NCBI GenBank assembly: GCA_030272155.1
Contig: CP126200.1
Span: 1,984,001 to 2,048,000, forward strand
DNA from: Tetradesmus obliquus
Taxonomy: Eukaryota; Chlorophyta; Chlorophyceae; Sphaeropleales; Scenedesmaceae
Length of the DNA stretch: 64,000 bases
Direction of reading: 5' to 3'
Within the stretch, counting starts at the first letter, position 1, and each line of letters begins with the position of its first letter. Of this stretch, positions 55,039 through 64,000 are shown piece after piece. The position numbers and the translations under genes were made by a program. Below the pieces are notes generated by a model that worked only from the letters and a program-made list of their open reading frames with translations, had not been told where the DNA came from and made no database searches.

Positions 55039-55856
55039 TCACGCCCGCGCTCCATCCGCCTGTACTGCTGGCCTACTACCACCCCGCTGCTGCTGCCGCT
55101 GCTCCTGCCGCTGCTGCCCCTGCTGCTGCCGGCCCCTGCCGCCGCCATTGCTGCCGCAGCTCACCCCTCCCACCCCCTGCTGCCGTGGCGCTGCTGCAAC
55201 TGCTGCCTTCGGCAACCCCGGGAACTCGCCTATCTCTGCTTCCCTGAGCGGTTTAAACTGCTCAGTAAGCCCTACACCCAGGCCTGCTGCTGCTGAACCC
55301 TGAACCCCACGCAGCGCCGCCAGCCTGTCTGCCAGCGCCCATCCGCTGAGCACCGCTGATTGCAAGCTGGCTCCAGTGAGCCAGTCCCCACAGACGCCCA
55401 CACGCGCTTGTGCGTCTAGAATGCAGGGCACGTTGGGGATGTTGGTGGGCAGGGCGGCGCCCCACAGCTGCACCCTGCACAGCAGCAGCAGACAACCAGT
55501 GGTGATTAGGTTATTAAAGACATTCGAAAGATGCAGGGAACGTTGGGGGTGTTGGGGGGCAGGGCGGCGCCCCACAGCTGCACCCTGCACAGCAGCAACA
55601 ACAGCAAGCATTGTACAGGTCAGGCAGATCCAGAGCCAGTGAAAGAAAGGAAGCGGGCAGCAAGCGGGCAGCACCTGCGTGTGGGCAAGACAACTCAGAA
55701 ACGAGGGCTATTATCAAATGCCTCTGACCCACACACCTGGTGAAGACAACTTTGGGCAGCTGAACCGCTGCTGGCCCCAGCAGCGCCGCAAAGGCTGCCA
55801 GCATCTCCGCAGTGACCTTGGCAGCCACATCAGCTGGCACCTTCTCCTGAGGCACC

Positions 55857-55889
<33 letters not shown>

Positions 55890-56636
55890 AGTGCTGATGA
55901 ATGTCAAAGGGACCACTAACAAATACCCCCACCAGCAGCAGCAGCAGCAGCAGTGCTGCCCCTGCCCAGCCTTCTCCGACGCACCTTGTTTGCCTGCCCA
56001 TATGTGTCTGTGCTGATGAGCGTCCAGCACTGCAGCCCCTCATACGGCTGCGGGTGCACCAGGCCCAGCTTGGCGCTGTTGTTTGACGCCCAGCTCAGCA
56101 CAGGGCTGCCCTGCACAAATGCACCTGCAGCAATAACAAAGTAACAGAGGCGTAAGAAGGCAGCAAACCACCAATCAGGTTGAAGTACATGACCGCACGA
56201 CAAGGCTCACCTGCCATGCCCCCAGGCACGTCCACGGGGCTTTCCAAGGCCACCATGAGGGCCCACAACGCAGCTGTTCTGCCTTCCCCTGGCGCCCCCC
56301 ACCCCAACCTAGGTGGCACGTTTTCCAAGCCTGCACACCAAACCCCGCCTCTTGACTCACCTTCCATGCCCCCAGGCACAGCCACAGGCCCCTCAAAGGC
56401 AACCATAAGGGGCCCACACCGCACCCACATTGCATGGCCCCTGGCGCCACCACCCCAACGTAGCTGACATGTGTTTTAAAGCCTGCACACCAAACTCCAC
56501 GTCTTCACTCACCTTCCATGCCCCCAGGCACAGCCACAGGCCCCTCAAATGCAACCATGAGGGCCCACACCGCGCTCAGCCGCAGCCGCATCAGCTGCCG
56601 CGCAACATCGGGCGCACCAGTGGGGCCCACCAGCCT

Positions 56637-56701
<65 letters not shown>

Positions 56702-56851
56702 GCATCAGTGCAGGCTGGTCAAAGTTATTGGCCAACACCTGACGTGCAGAGGAGTTTGTGCAGCAGGCCCAAAATGGCTGAAACTGACACGTGACACTTG
56801 CTGGATTGCTGTGAGCCGCACAAGCAAGCCAATCCACTGCTGCACATGCTG

Positions 56852-56928
<77 letters not shown>

Positions 56929-58437
56929 GCAGCAGCAGCAAAAACAGGCTATTGATGCAGTACTTCAAGTGATCAAACGCATACAACATGGGAGATGGAA
57001 GCTGTCACATGTTCAGGAGTTAATGTTGATGATCTCGTGCACCACACACCAGGAGGAGGTGCAAGCCAACGTCAGCAGCAGCAGCAGCCCCAGCAGCAGC
57101 AGCAGCAAGCCGCTCACCTGTTTGGCGCACTTGTTGTTGTGTGCAATCACCACAGCGCCACTGCTGATGACCTACAGCCAGAGATACGAAGGGAAGTTGC
57201 AAGCAGACAGGCAATGAGCAGCAGCTGCTGCAGCAGCAGTAAGCCGCTCACCTGTTGGCGCACTTGCCGTTGTGTGCAATGACCACCGCGCCAAAGGTTC
57301 CCTGCCCCTTGTTGTTGCCTGTCAGCTGCCAGCCGTTGCTGCTGTGTGCAGCAGTCATGCGGGACACCCACATGGGGCGAACCACTGACACGCCGCCAGA
57401 GGAAGACACGACAGCCTGGAAGCAGCGGCAGCCGCAGCAGCAGCATTGCGCAAGCATGTCAGAACAGGCAGCCTGGGCTATGCAGCACTTGACCAGCACA
57501 TATTGCTAGCTGTACTGCAAGATCCATTTGTGGCAGCCAGTATCAAAATCCTTGGAGTGTGCCATACTGCTGCTGCTGCTGCTGCTGCCGCCGCCGCACC
57601 TCGTCCGCCATGTGCTGTGCCAGCTGCCGCATGCCGCCAGTGGCCACGTACAGCGGTGTGGCATCACCCAGCGGCTCAAAGGCGCCGCCAGGCCTCAGCA
57701 CACCCACTGGGCCCTGCCAGCGCTGCACCACACCTGCGGCAGCAGTGGAATAACATAGCAACATAACACGAGATAACATACGACAAACATGATGCAAGTG
57801 GGGGTCCTTGCTGCCTCGTTGCATGTTGGGTGCACTGCGCGGGTGCTGAGTAATTGGGTGCAAGCACCCAGCCCATACATGCAAAAGACCTTCAGGCTGC
57901 GCCAAAACTGGCAGCAGCAACGATCACCGTTACACATATGAGCAGCCTGTACTCCTGCTAGCCAAAGCAAGCCGATCCTCCAGCAGCATATCAACCCAAT
58001 GCTATCTCTCTCACCTGCTGCTGCCAGCCAGGGCTGCCCCTGCTGCCAGAAAACCGGAAGAGCATCACAGGTGCATACTGGTAGATAGATAGAGGGGTGT
58101 GTACTGGTGGCCTTCAGGCTAAGGCTGAACTGGCATCAGTTATCACCACCATAGGGATGCACAATCAAGCCAACTGCTGACCAGTACCAACTATACTCCA
58201 ATCACCCACCTGCTGCAAGCCAGGCCTGCACCTGCTGCTGGAACGCCGGATCTGTTGCAGTGAAGCACTGAGCAGCATGGTCAAACCTGAGGTTTAGGTT
58301 TTTGACTGCTGCGAGGCTTGGGCTGATCCATTTGGCATGCAGCGAGGCATCGCTGCTGCTGCGTGTGGCTGCCCTGCCCCCCACACCGTGCTCTCCGGTG
58401 TCGAATACTACTGCACGCATGCCGTGGCGGGAGAGGC

Positions 58438-58481
<44 letters not shown>

Positions 58482-59108
58482 TGGTGTGTGTGATGATCCT
58501 TGTGGCTGGCCTGTGTTTGCAACAAGTGGTTTGGTCTTGTGTTGCACCGCATGTTGGTTGCTGCTACTGTCGACGGCAGCTGTGGACTTCTGATGCCGCC
58601 GATTTTGCCACACCACAGTTGCTGCTCAAACGCATGTACTCCTACGATGCACTACACATGATCTACTGGGATTCTGTGATGATCACTTTCTCAATTGCTG
58701 CTGAGCTGCCATAGCGCACCTGTGCGCAGGCCAGGCCAGAAATGCCGCCGCCAATGATGCCAACAGCCGCGTCATGCTGCAGTGGCTGTGTGAACTGCAC
58801 TTGGTTCTCGTTCACATTGTTCCTGCAAGCGTGACAGGTTTTAAATGGTGACTTGTGTTGCTTCACTCGGTTCAGCAGTGTAGTAAGGCATTGCTGACAG
58901 GGTTGGGCATCGCTGCTGCTGTTTTTGACGCTGCTGCCAATGCTGAGCTGCACATAACACCAGCATGCTGCTTCGTGCTTTCAAACCTGTTCCAGTTGTT
59001 TTTATAGCCCATTTTCGTCCTTGCTCGCTGCACAGGGTCGACCTGAGAGCCGTTAGAGCGCTGTGTGGTCATCCTCTGCTGGCCAGCAGCAGCACCCATC
59101 GCCAGCAT
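55039..59108 (-). CDS. Renalase-like FAD/NAD(P)-binding oxidoreductase
   Basis: Resembles the plant FAD/NAD(P)-binding family of At3g04650 and bacterial renalase-type amine oxidases; substrate unknown. Proposed ATG 59108 with a Ser/Ala/Gln-rich leader that may be a plastid transit peptide. Exons by splice sites and homology: 59108-59040, 58823-58720 (VGIIGGGISGLACAQ, the dinucleotide-binding GxGxxG), 58442-58211 (GLSRHGMRAVVFDTGEHGVG, GRAATR, FDHAAQCFTATDPAF), a short exon near 58010 possibly, 57736-57560 (VGVLRPGGAF), 57413-57250 (VVIAHNGKCANR), 56636-56515 (WALMVAFEGPVAVPGG), 56127-55984 (WASNNSAKLGL), 55864-55740 and about 55478-55039 (RVGVCGDWLTGASLQSAVLSG, the C-terminal FAD-binding GD motif). 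The C-terminal tail after 55250 is Gly/Gln/Arg-rich. Three exons have tandem edge copies. CTG runs precede several acceptors. Confidence 0.87.
55420..55600 (-). repeat. Duplicate acceptor edge of the renalase-like last exon
   Basis: The start of the last exon (VQLWGAALPTNIPNVPCIL) at about 55478-55425 has an upstream copy at about 55588-55531 with the same GGGGCGCCGCCC core. They are about 110 bases apart, and both follow CTGTGCAG-like acceptors. Confidence 0.85.
56205..56636 (-). repeat. Three copies of the VALEGPVxVPGGMEG exon end with donor
   Basis: The donor side of the 56636-56515 exon recurs at about 56425-56353 (LMVAFEGPVAVPGGMEG) and 56283-56205 (LMVALESPVDVPGGMAG). Each copy keeps a GTGAG donor. 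Spacing is about 150 bases. The parental copy alone has the upstream part of the exon. Confidence 0.9.
56637..56930 (-). repeat. Two long CTG (sense) tracts in the intron before the VALEGP exon
   Basis: About 21 CTG units (56637-56701) abut the exon acceptor directly and about 22 more lie at 56862-56927. They are intronic. The first forms the tract immediately before the splice site. Confidence 0.9.
57112..57292 (-). repeat. Duplicate donor edge of the VVIAHNGKCANR exon
   Basis: The exon end at about 57290-57250 is repeated at about 57160-57122 (QWRCGDCTQQQVRQ in another frame) with the GTGAGCGG donor kept. Copies are about 128 bases apart. Confidence 0.75.
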
Positions 59109-61051
59109 GCTGCGCTGAAGCAGGCAAAATCGCCTGAATGATATAGCGAATGCGATGCTGACTTGTTATAGAGCTTCTCACGTCATCGAGTGCGGTTGTA
59201 GCAGCTGGGTGATCGTGCAGCAGTGCGGCACTAAGGCAAAGAACTGCCTAGCTCGTGATGTATTGACAGCAATCCTTCCTGTAAACAACTAGCATTGAAT
59301 CTGCTGACCAGTCTGCATTGAGTCAACAAGAGTCACCGACTACGAAACACCGCACAAACACCTGCACCCGGCATTTGCGCATGGGGTGACACTGTGTCAT
59401 CTCCACTAGCACTCTGTCAGTGCTGCAGTTGTTCATAACATATACAGCCTACGCCAAGCTGCTACAAAAATCTTCAGCGTGGTTCACCCTTGAGCACTGC
59501 CAAACATCCAGCACACCGGGCACCAGCACCATGGACCTGCATGCCCCACAGTAGGTGACACACTAGTGTGGGTAGTAGGTGACACACTAGTGGCAGTACT
59601 GCCCATGCATCTACCCCATACCAGGGTCAGCACCAGGGTCAGCAGCAATCGGCCCACATTCACAGCCCTTGGTCTCTCTGAGGGCGGGAGGTTCGTGCAG
59701 GTGCCACAACAGGGCTGCCTGTGCAAAGTTCAAAACAAAGTCATGACCTGAAATTGCACAGCTGAGGAGAACTGCACGCTGCTGGAAAAAAACTGCACGC
59801 TGCTGTGGCAACTGTGCAGCAAACGTCAGGCACTGCGGCAAGCGGCAAGCACGCTCCAGTCACAATCTGTGTGCATGCTGCATGCAACAGCCAAACAAAA
59901 CAGACAGCAGCTGATGCAGGTAACATGATGATGATGATGGGTAACATGATGATGATGAGCAGCTGATGCAGGTGTGAGGACAGACTCACTTCAACCGCGA
60001 GCACTTGCTGCCACTGCTGTGTCAGCACAGCTCGTAACAACCATCTCTTGTTTTGCAGTATGCTGCACAACCTGTGTGATGGTCCCAGTTCACATGGGAA
60101 GATTGCATGCCCAGTAAGCATGTGCACCTGGCACAGGTGACCCCGCTATGCAGTATGTGGCTGTGGGCCGAGTAGTAGTGCACATAACCTATCCTAGCAA
60201 CAGCTGCAGGTGCACCAAAAACCCTGGCATTTGACCGACATCCCATGCTGTCATGCTTGCTGTGTGATGTGACACAAGTGGATGAAACATGTGAGGCGAC
60301 TGAACGATAGTCAGAGTAGCATCGCAAGTAGAGAGGGAATAAATGTGCACCAAGAAGCAGCAATAGCATATGCATGCATGCAGCTGTTGTTGTGCTCATG
60401 CCTACACCACTGTTGTACTATCCGTGCACCGAACCTCACTGCAGTGCAGTGCAATAGTGCTACCGTGCAAGCAACACACCAGCGCATCAACATACATGCT
60501 GAAATCATGTCATGCAGAAATGAGCAAATGTGCCGTTCACATACATCAATTTAACAACATGCCTGATGAACAGCCATATGTGATCACGTGCAACAGCGCT
60601 TGAACCCTGAACCCACTGCATCAGATGCCTGCTGTGCCTTGCAACCTTCGGGTCATTGCCTTGCAGTTTCAGGCCTCATACCTGACTGCGGCTTACAAGA
60701 CAACAAGCAACTCCACTTCATGTGAAAGGCTCCGCATAGAAAAGCGGTGGCAAATCTCAATCACAGCCAACACACAGATCAACATAGAGCAGGCAAGGTG
60801 CTCCACCCCATATCATTGACTTAGAGCCCAGAATGCTGGCAACAGAATAGCGCAAACTACACAAACACAACGTTGAGTTATTCTGCGTTCACCGCAGGTT
60901 CAACCCCGGCAGCTGCCCTGCTGCTGCCAAACCTCCCTGCTGCTCACCCCCCACTTCCCCTCCTGCAGCACCACCGCCAACAACCTAAACTAATAAGTTC
61001 CAAAGCAGCGCAGCTGATTAACGCTTACATCCTGGTGTGCCATTCCACTTA
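59109..61051. other. Intergenic stretch with short local repeats
   Basis: No convincing exon. It contains small direct repeats: GTAGGTGACACACTAGTG twice at 59551-59593, AACTGCACGCTGCTG twice near 59769-59803, and GTAACATGATGATGATGA twice at 59920-59958. The renalase-like promoter should be at the left. At the right, 60900-60960 is a copy of the 3' end of the next gene. Confidence 0.4.
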
Positions 61052-61140
61052 TCACCGCAGAATTAAACCCCGCAGCTGCCCTGCTGCTGCCAAACCTCCC
61101 TGCTGCTCATCCCTCCCCTCCCCTGCACCACCTCCCACCC
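60898..61140 (-). repeat. Duplicate of the 3' terminal segment of the last gene
   Basis: Bases about 60903-60970 and 61070-61135 share CAGCTGCCCTGCTGCTGCCA and following sequence with few changes, about 168 bases apart. The right copy includes the end of the coding frame (GLAAAGQLRG); the left copy lies beyond the stop. Confidence 0.8.
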
Positions 61141-64000
61141 CCGCACCTCCCCTCCTCCCACCCTGCTGCTTCCCCGCAGCAGCCACATACGCCGCCAGGA
61201 AAGGGTGCTGCATGCTGCCCAGCTGCAGCCGCCGCCCCTGCTGCAGGTTCTGCCGCATCAGTGCTTGCTGCTGCAGCAGCGGCCGCACAACCTTCAGCAT
61301 CCTCAAGTGCTGTCCTGCAATGCGCCAGGCCATTGCCACCCTGGGGGCGTCCACGTAGCCGTAGCTGCTGTTGCGCGCGGCTCGCTGCTGCGGGGTGAGC
61401 GCCAGCAGCTGCTGCCGCTTCTCGCGCGCAACCCTGCAACCACGGGCACGGCAGGCGGGCAGGGAGATGATATCAGGAAGCTATACCAGCCGAGATGGTG
61501 TGGTACCACAACTCCGGTGTGCACGCGGCTTTGCCTCATGCCACGACGCATGTGTGCTCAGAATGTGACACAAGTACACATACTACACATACTTCTTATT
61601 GACAGCCTACTGGCAGGTCAACTACAAATGCTTACTATCAAGCACTCTAACAGCAAGGGGATTCAACGCCTCATCACTGTCCGGATCAGTGCCCCCACTC
61701 ACTTGTACACAGCCTGGTAGCAGGCAGACGCCTCAATCCACACCTGGGGCAGGCTCAACACACTCACACCACCACCACCACCTGTTGCTGCTGCTGCTGC
61801 TGCTCCACCACCAGCCCAAACCCCTGCACCAGAGCCTGCTGCTGCTGCTGCTGTGCCGAAGGCTGCGGGTCCTCCCCAGAGCTCCAATTCGAAGCGTGCC
61901 TTGAGCGCCTGCTGCAGCTCGGCCTTCTGTTCGCTGTGCTGCTGCGCCTGTGCACGGCTGCGGCCGGCTGGGGCCTGCAGGCAAACATAAAGCACAACGC
62001 ATGCAGCGTGCTGAGTTCAGGGGAAGGAACAGCAGCGTGCCACAAGCAGCACTGTGGTTTACTGCAAAACATGTGCGGTGTGTGCGCTGTGCTGCTGCGC
62101 CTGCGCACGGCTGCGGCCGGCTTTCTGCAGCTAGGGAAGAGTGTGCGGCACAGCAGATGCAGCATGTCGGGTGTTGGGTGTCATGACTTGCAGCAGATGC
62201 GCAAAGCGTGTACTGCGCTGCTGACCTGTGCACGCCACCGGCAATATAGCGCCACTTGTTTGGCTAACAAGCACCACCGTACCAATGCGCACTACAGGAA
62301 CCCTGCATCCTGGGCGCAAGTGTGACCGCTGTCAGCACACACCTGGCTCATCAGCTGCCGCCATGCTGCCGCTACTGCATGTGCAGACCCTCCCACTTGG
62401 CCAGCAGGGGTATCAAACAAACACCTACACTGCCTAAACACTATACCCTGATTATCACCTATAATATTATTCAAAGATAAGACACCTGGCTCATCAGCTG
62501 CCGCCACGCTGCCCGCCACTGTCCATGCAGCCCCTCCCACTTGGCCAGCAGGGGGGCCACTGCTGCCTCAGGGGCACCGGACAAAACCCTAGGTCACCTC
62601 AACCCATAGTCTTAAACCCTGATGCCATGAATCAAGCCTTTCAGCCAACGCACCTGGCTCATCAGCTGCCGCCAAGCTGCCCGCCACTGGCTGTGCAGCC
62701 TCCCACTTGGCCAGCAGCGGGGCCACTGCTGCCTCAGGCAGGCCATCAGGCCCTGCTTGGACAACCAGGTCAGGGTCAAGCTGCAGCAGTGCAGGGTCTA
62801 GGTAGTCCAGTGGTGGCAGCTCATGCAGCAGGCACCACCGAGATCTGCGAACAAATGACAAAGCAACAGACGGCGCTAATCAGTTTCTACAGTGGGGGTC
62901 GAATCAGGGTCTGGCCATCAGGCCCTGCTTGAACAACTAGGTCAGGCGCAGCTGCAGCAGGGCGGGGTCCAGGTGCTCCAGTGGAGGCAGCTCATGCAGC
63001 AGGCACCACAGCGACCTGCAGGATAGCCGGAAATGCAGCACAACAAGCAGCACATGTAGGTTTCTAGAGGAGTGCAGGTGGGACCGTTGCGGCCAGCAGG
63101 CAGTGCATCAGGCCCCGCTTGGACAACCAGGTTGGGGTCCAGCTGCAGCAGTGCTGGGTCTAGGTAGTCAAGGGGAGGCAGCTCGTGCAGCAGGCACCAT
63201 AAAGATCTACAAGAAAAGGACAAGCAAACAGGCAGTGCTTATCAGTACACAAAGGGCGGGGTTGAAGTGAGGGTGTAGCAGCAGGTCAGGAGGCAGCTGC
63301 AACAGGGCGGGGTCTAGGTAGTCCAGGGGAGGCAGCTCGTGCAGCAGACACCACAGCGACCTGCAGGATAGCCGGAAATGCAGCACAACAAGCAGCACAT
63401 GTAGGTTTCAGGAGGAGTGCAGGTGGGACCATTGCGGCCAGCAGGCAGTGCATCAGGCCCTGCTTGGACAACCAGGTTGGGGTCAAGCTGTAGAAGCGAA
63501 GGATCTAGGCAGTCCAGCGGTGGCAGCTCGTGCAGCATGCGCCAAAGAGATCTGCTAACAAGCGCAAAGCAACAGGCAGTGGTGACCAGTTTCAGAGTGG
63601 GGTCAAATCCAGGGTCTGGCCATCAGGCCCTGCTTGAACAACTAGGTCAGGGGCAGCTGCAGCAGGGCGGGGTCCAGGTAGTCCAGTGGTGGCAGCTCAT
63701 GCAGCAGACACCACAGCGACCTGCAGGACAGCCAGAAGAGGAAACAAGCAGCACGTGTTACATTTTGCCAAGGTACGCCAGTGGGGCACAGCGGACCTGC
63801 ACTTGACTGCGCTGCAAGTGATGATCACAGAAGGCGACAGGCGTATTCGACATTCGACCGGCAGGAGCAATTGTTACTACACTGCGCTAGCATCGCAGCA
63901 GCTGTCAGCCGTGAGGAAGGCAGCAGCGCTCCAGCCCCACCTGATGATGTTGCTGCATCAAGGGCGCAAAGAGGCGCGAAGAAAAGAGATCAACCTAGGT
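61052..64000 (-). CDS. Unrecognised gene with repeated exons, runs off the right edge
   Basis: I do not recognise the family. The last exon is about 61432-61052: VAREKRQQLLALTPQQRAAR, then VAMAWRIAGQHLRMLKVVRP and a Gly/Arg-rich tail ending LRGLILR. Before it is about 61978-61705 (AELQQALKARFELELWGG, a Gly/Ala linker, LSLPQVWIEASACYQAVYK), and about 62845-62645 (SRWCLLHELPPLDYLDPALL, LQLDPDLVVQAGPDGLPEAA, LLAKWEAAQPVAGSL). Upstream the same LLHELPPLDYLDPALL segment is repeated several more times. The conserved-looking helical segments suggest a real soluble protein, perhaps organellar. The 5' end is outside the window. Confidence 0.5.
61890..62135 (-). repeat. Duplicate acceptor edge (RAQAQQHSEQ segment)
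   Basis: GCTGCTGCGCCTG.GCACGGCTGCGGCCGG occurs at about 61940-61971 and 62089-62120, about 150 bases apart. The left copy continues into the coding exon. Confidence 0.8.
62340..62725 (-). repeat. Three copies of the LLAKWEAA..AADEPG exon end
   Basis: The segment encoding LLAKWE..LAAADEPG lies at about 62720-62650 (with the full exon), 62560-62487 and 62410-62342. Each is followed in the transcript by a GTG donor-like site. Divergence is moderate. Confidence 0.85.
62740..63725 (-). repeat. Six copies of the LLHELPPLDYLDPALLQL exon
   Basis: Copies are centred near 62800, 62965, 63160, 63325, 63500 and 63675, at spacings of roughly 155-195 bases. Most have an acceptor (TCTTTGCAG/TGCAG-like) before RSLWCLLHELPPLDYLDP and several continue to QLDPNLVVQAGPDALP. 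Some could be spliced in tandem as repeated exons, others are decoys. Only the copy nearest 62800 continues into the next conserved segment. Confidence 0.9.

Noticed and set aside
1-64000. Bacterial origin suggested by Pmp-like repeats and LPxLP leucine-rich repeats
   Set aside because: Spliceosomal introns, gene density and plant-type genes on both sides show a eukaryotic nuclear genome.
1-64000. Assembly artefact as the source of all exon-edge repeats
   Set aside because: Copies differ in sequence and length within each array and between genes; a collapse or echo error would give identical copies. The 110-bp array is the only one uniform enough to deserve a long-read check.
1-64000. tRNA or rRNA genes
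   Set aside because: I looked for T-loop and anticodon-stem patterns and saw none I could fold convincingly.

Overview
This window is nuclear DNA from a green alga, most likely a chlorophyte of the Scenedesmus/Tetradesmus type (inferred). Genes are intron-rich with GT..AG introns. CTG/CAG runs are extremely common. Several genes match the plant and algal lineage: an F-box/JmjC/phosphotransferase fusion, a CID-type RNA-binding protein and a renalase-like flavoprotein. A TGTAA polyadenylation-type signal lies about 230 bases after one stop codon.

Layout. 0.9-5.2 kb: an unrecognised multi-exon gene on the minus strand. 5.8-10.1 kb: gamma-glutamyl hydrolase, plus strand. 10.7-12.9 kb: scattered exon-like pieces, minus. 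13.4-17.1 kb: RNA-binding protein with two RRMs (CID8-13 type), minus. 18.9-23.5 kb: large unrecognised gene with a basic/serine-rich region, minus. 23.8-24.9 kb: small three-exon gene, plus. 24.9-26.9 and 31.4-33.3 kb: two paralogous leucine-rich repeat genes, plus. Between them at 28.8-31.1 kb is an F-box-like gene with LPxLP-type leucine-rich repeats, minus. 36.0-42.5 kb: a JMJ21-like F-box/JmjC/APH gene, minus. 43.3-53.8 kb: a decayed gene for a beta-helix (Pmp-like) membrane protein, minus, split by a 6.9 kb retroelement. 55.0-59.1 kb: renalase-like FAD protein, minus. 61.1 kb to the right edge: an unrecognised repeat-exon gene, minus.

Two patterns stand out. First, nearly every intron-bearing gene carries tandem, diverged copies of exon edges together with their splice sites, from 2 copies up to 6. 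In gamma-glutamyl hydrolase at least two copies are frame-preserving candidate exons, and one duplicates the catalytic His motif. Second, the retroelement has the split direct repeat layout A1-internal-B1-A2-B2 of PAT/kangaroo/TOC1-type (DIRS order) elements. Its B1/A2 junction is an 18-bp perfect palindrome whose halves match the two outer ends. It looks very young.

The genes do not form an operon-like pathway. Several start head to head (5.24/5.78, 23.47/23.80 and 31.07/31.37 kb), which suggests shared promoters. All exon borders were read by eye from splice consensus, reading frame and protein similarity remembered from known families; no search was run.
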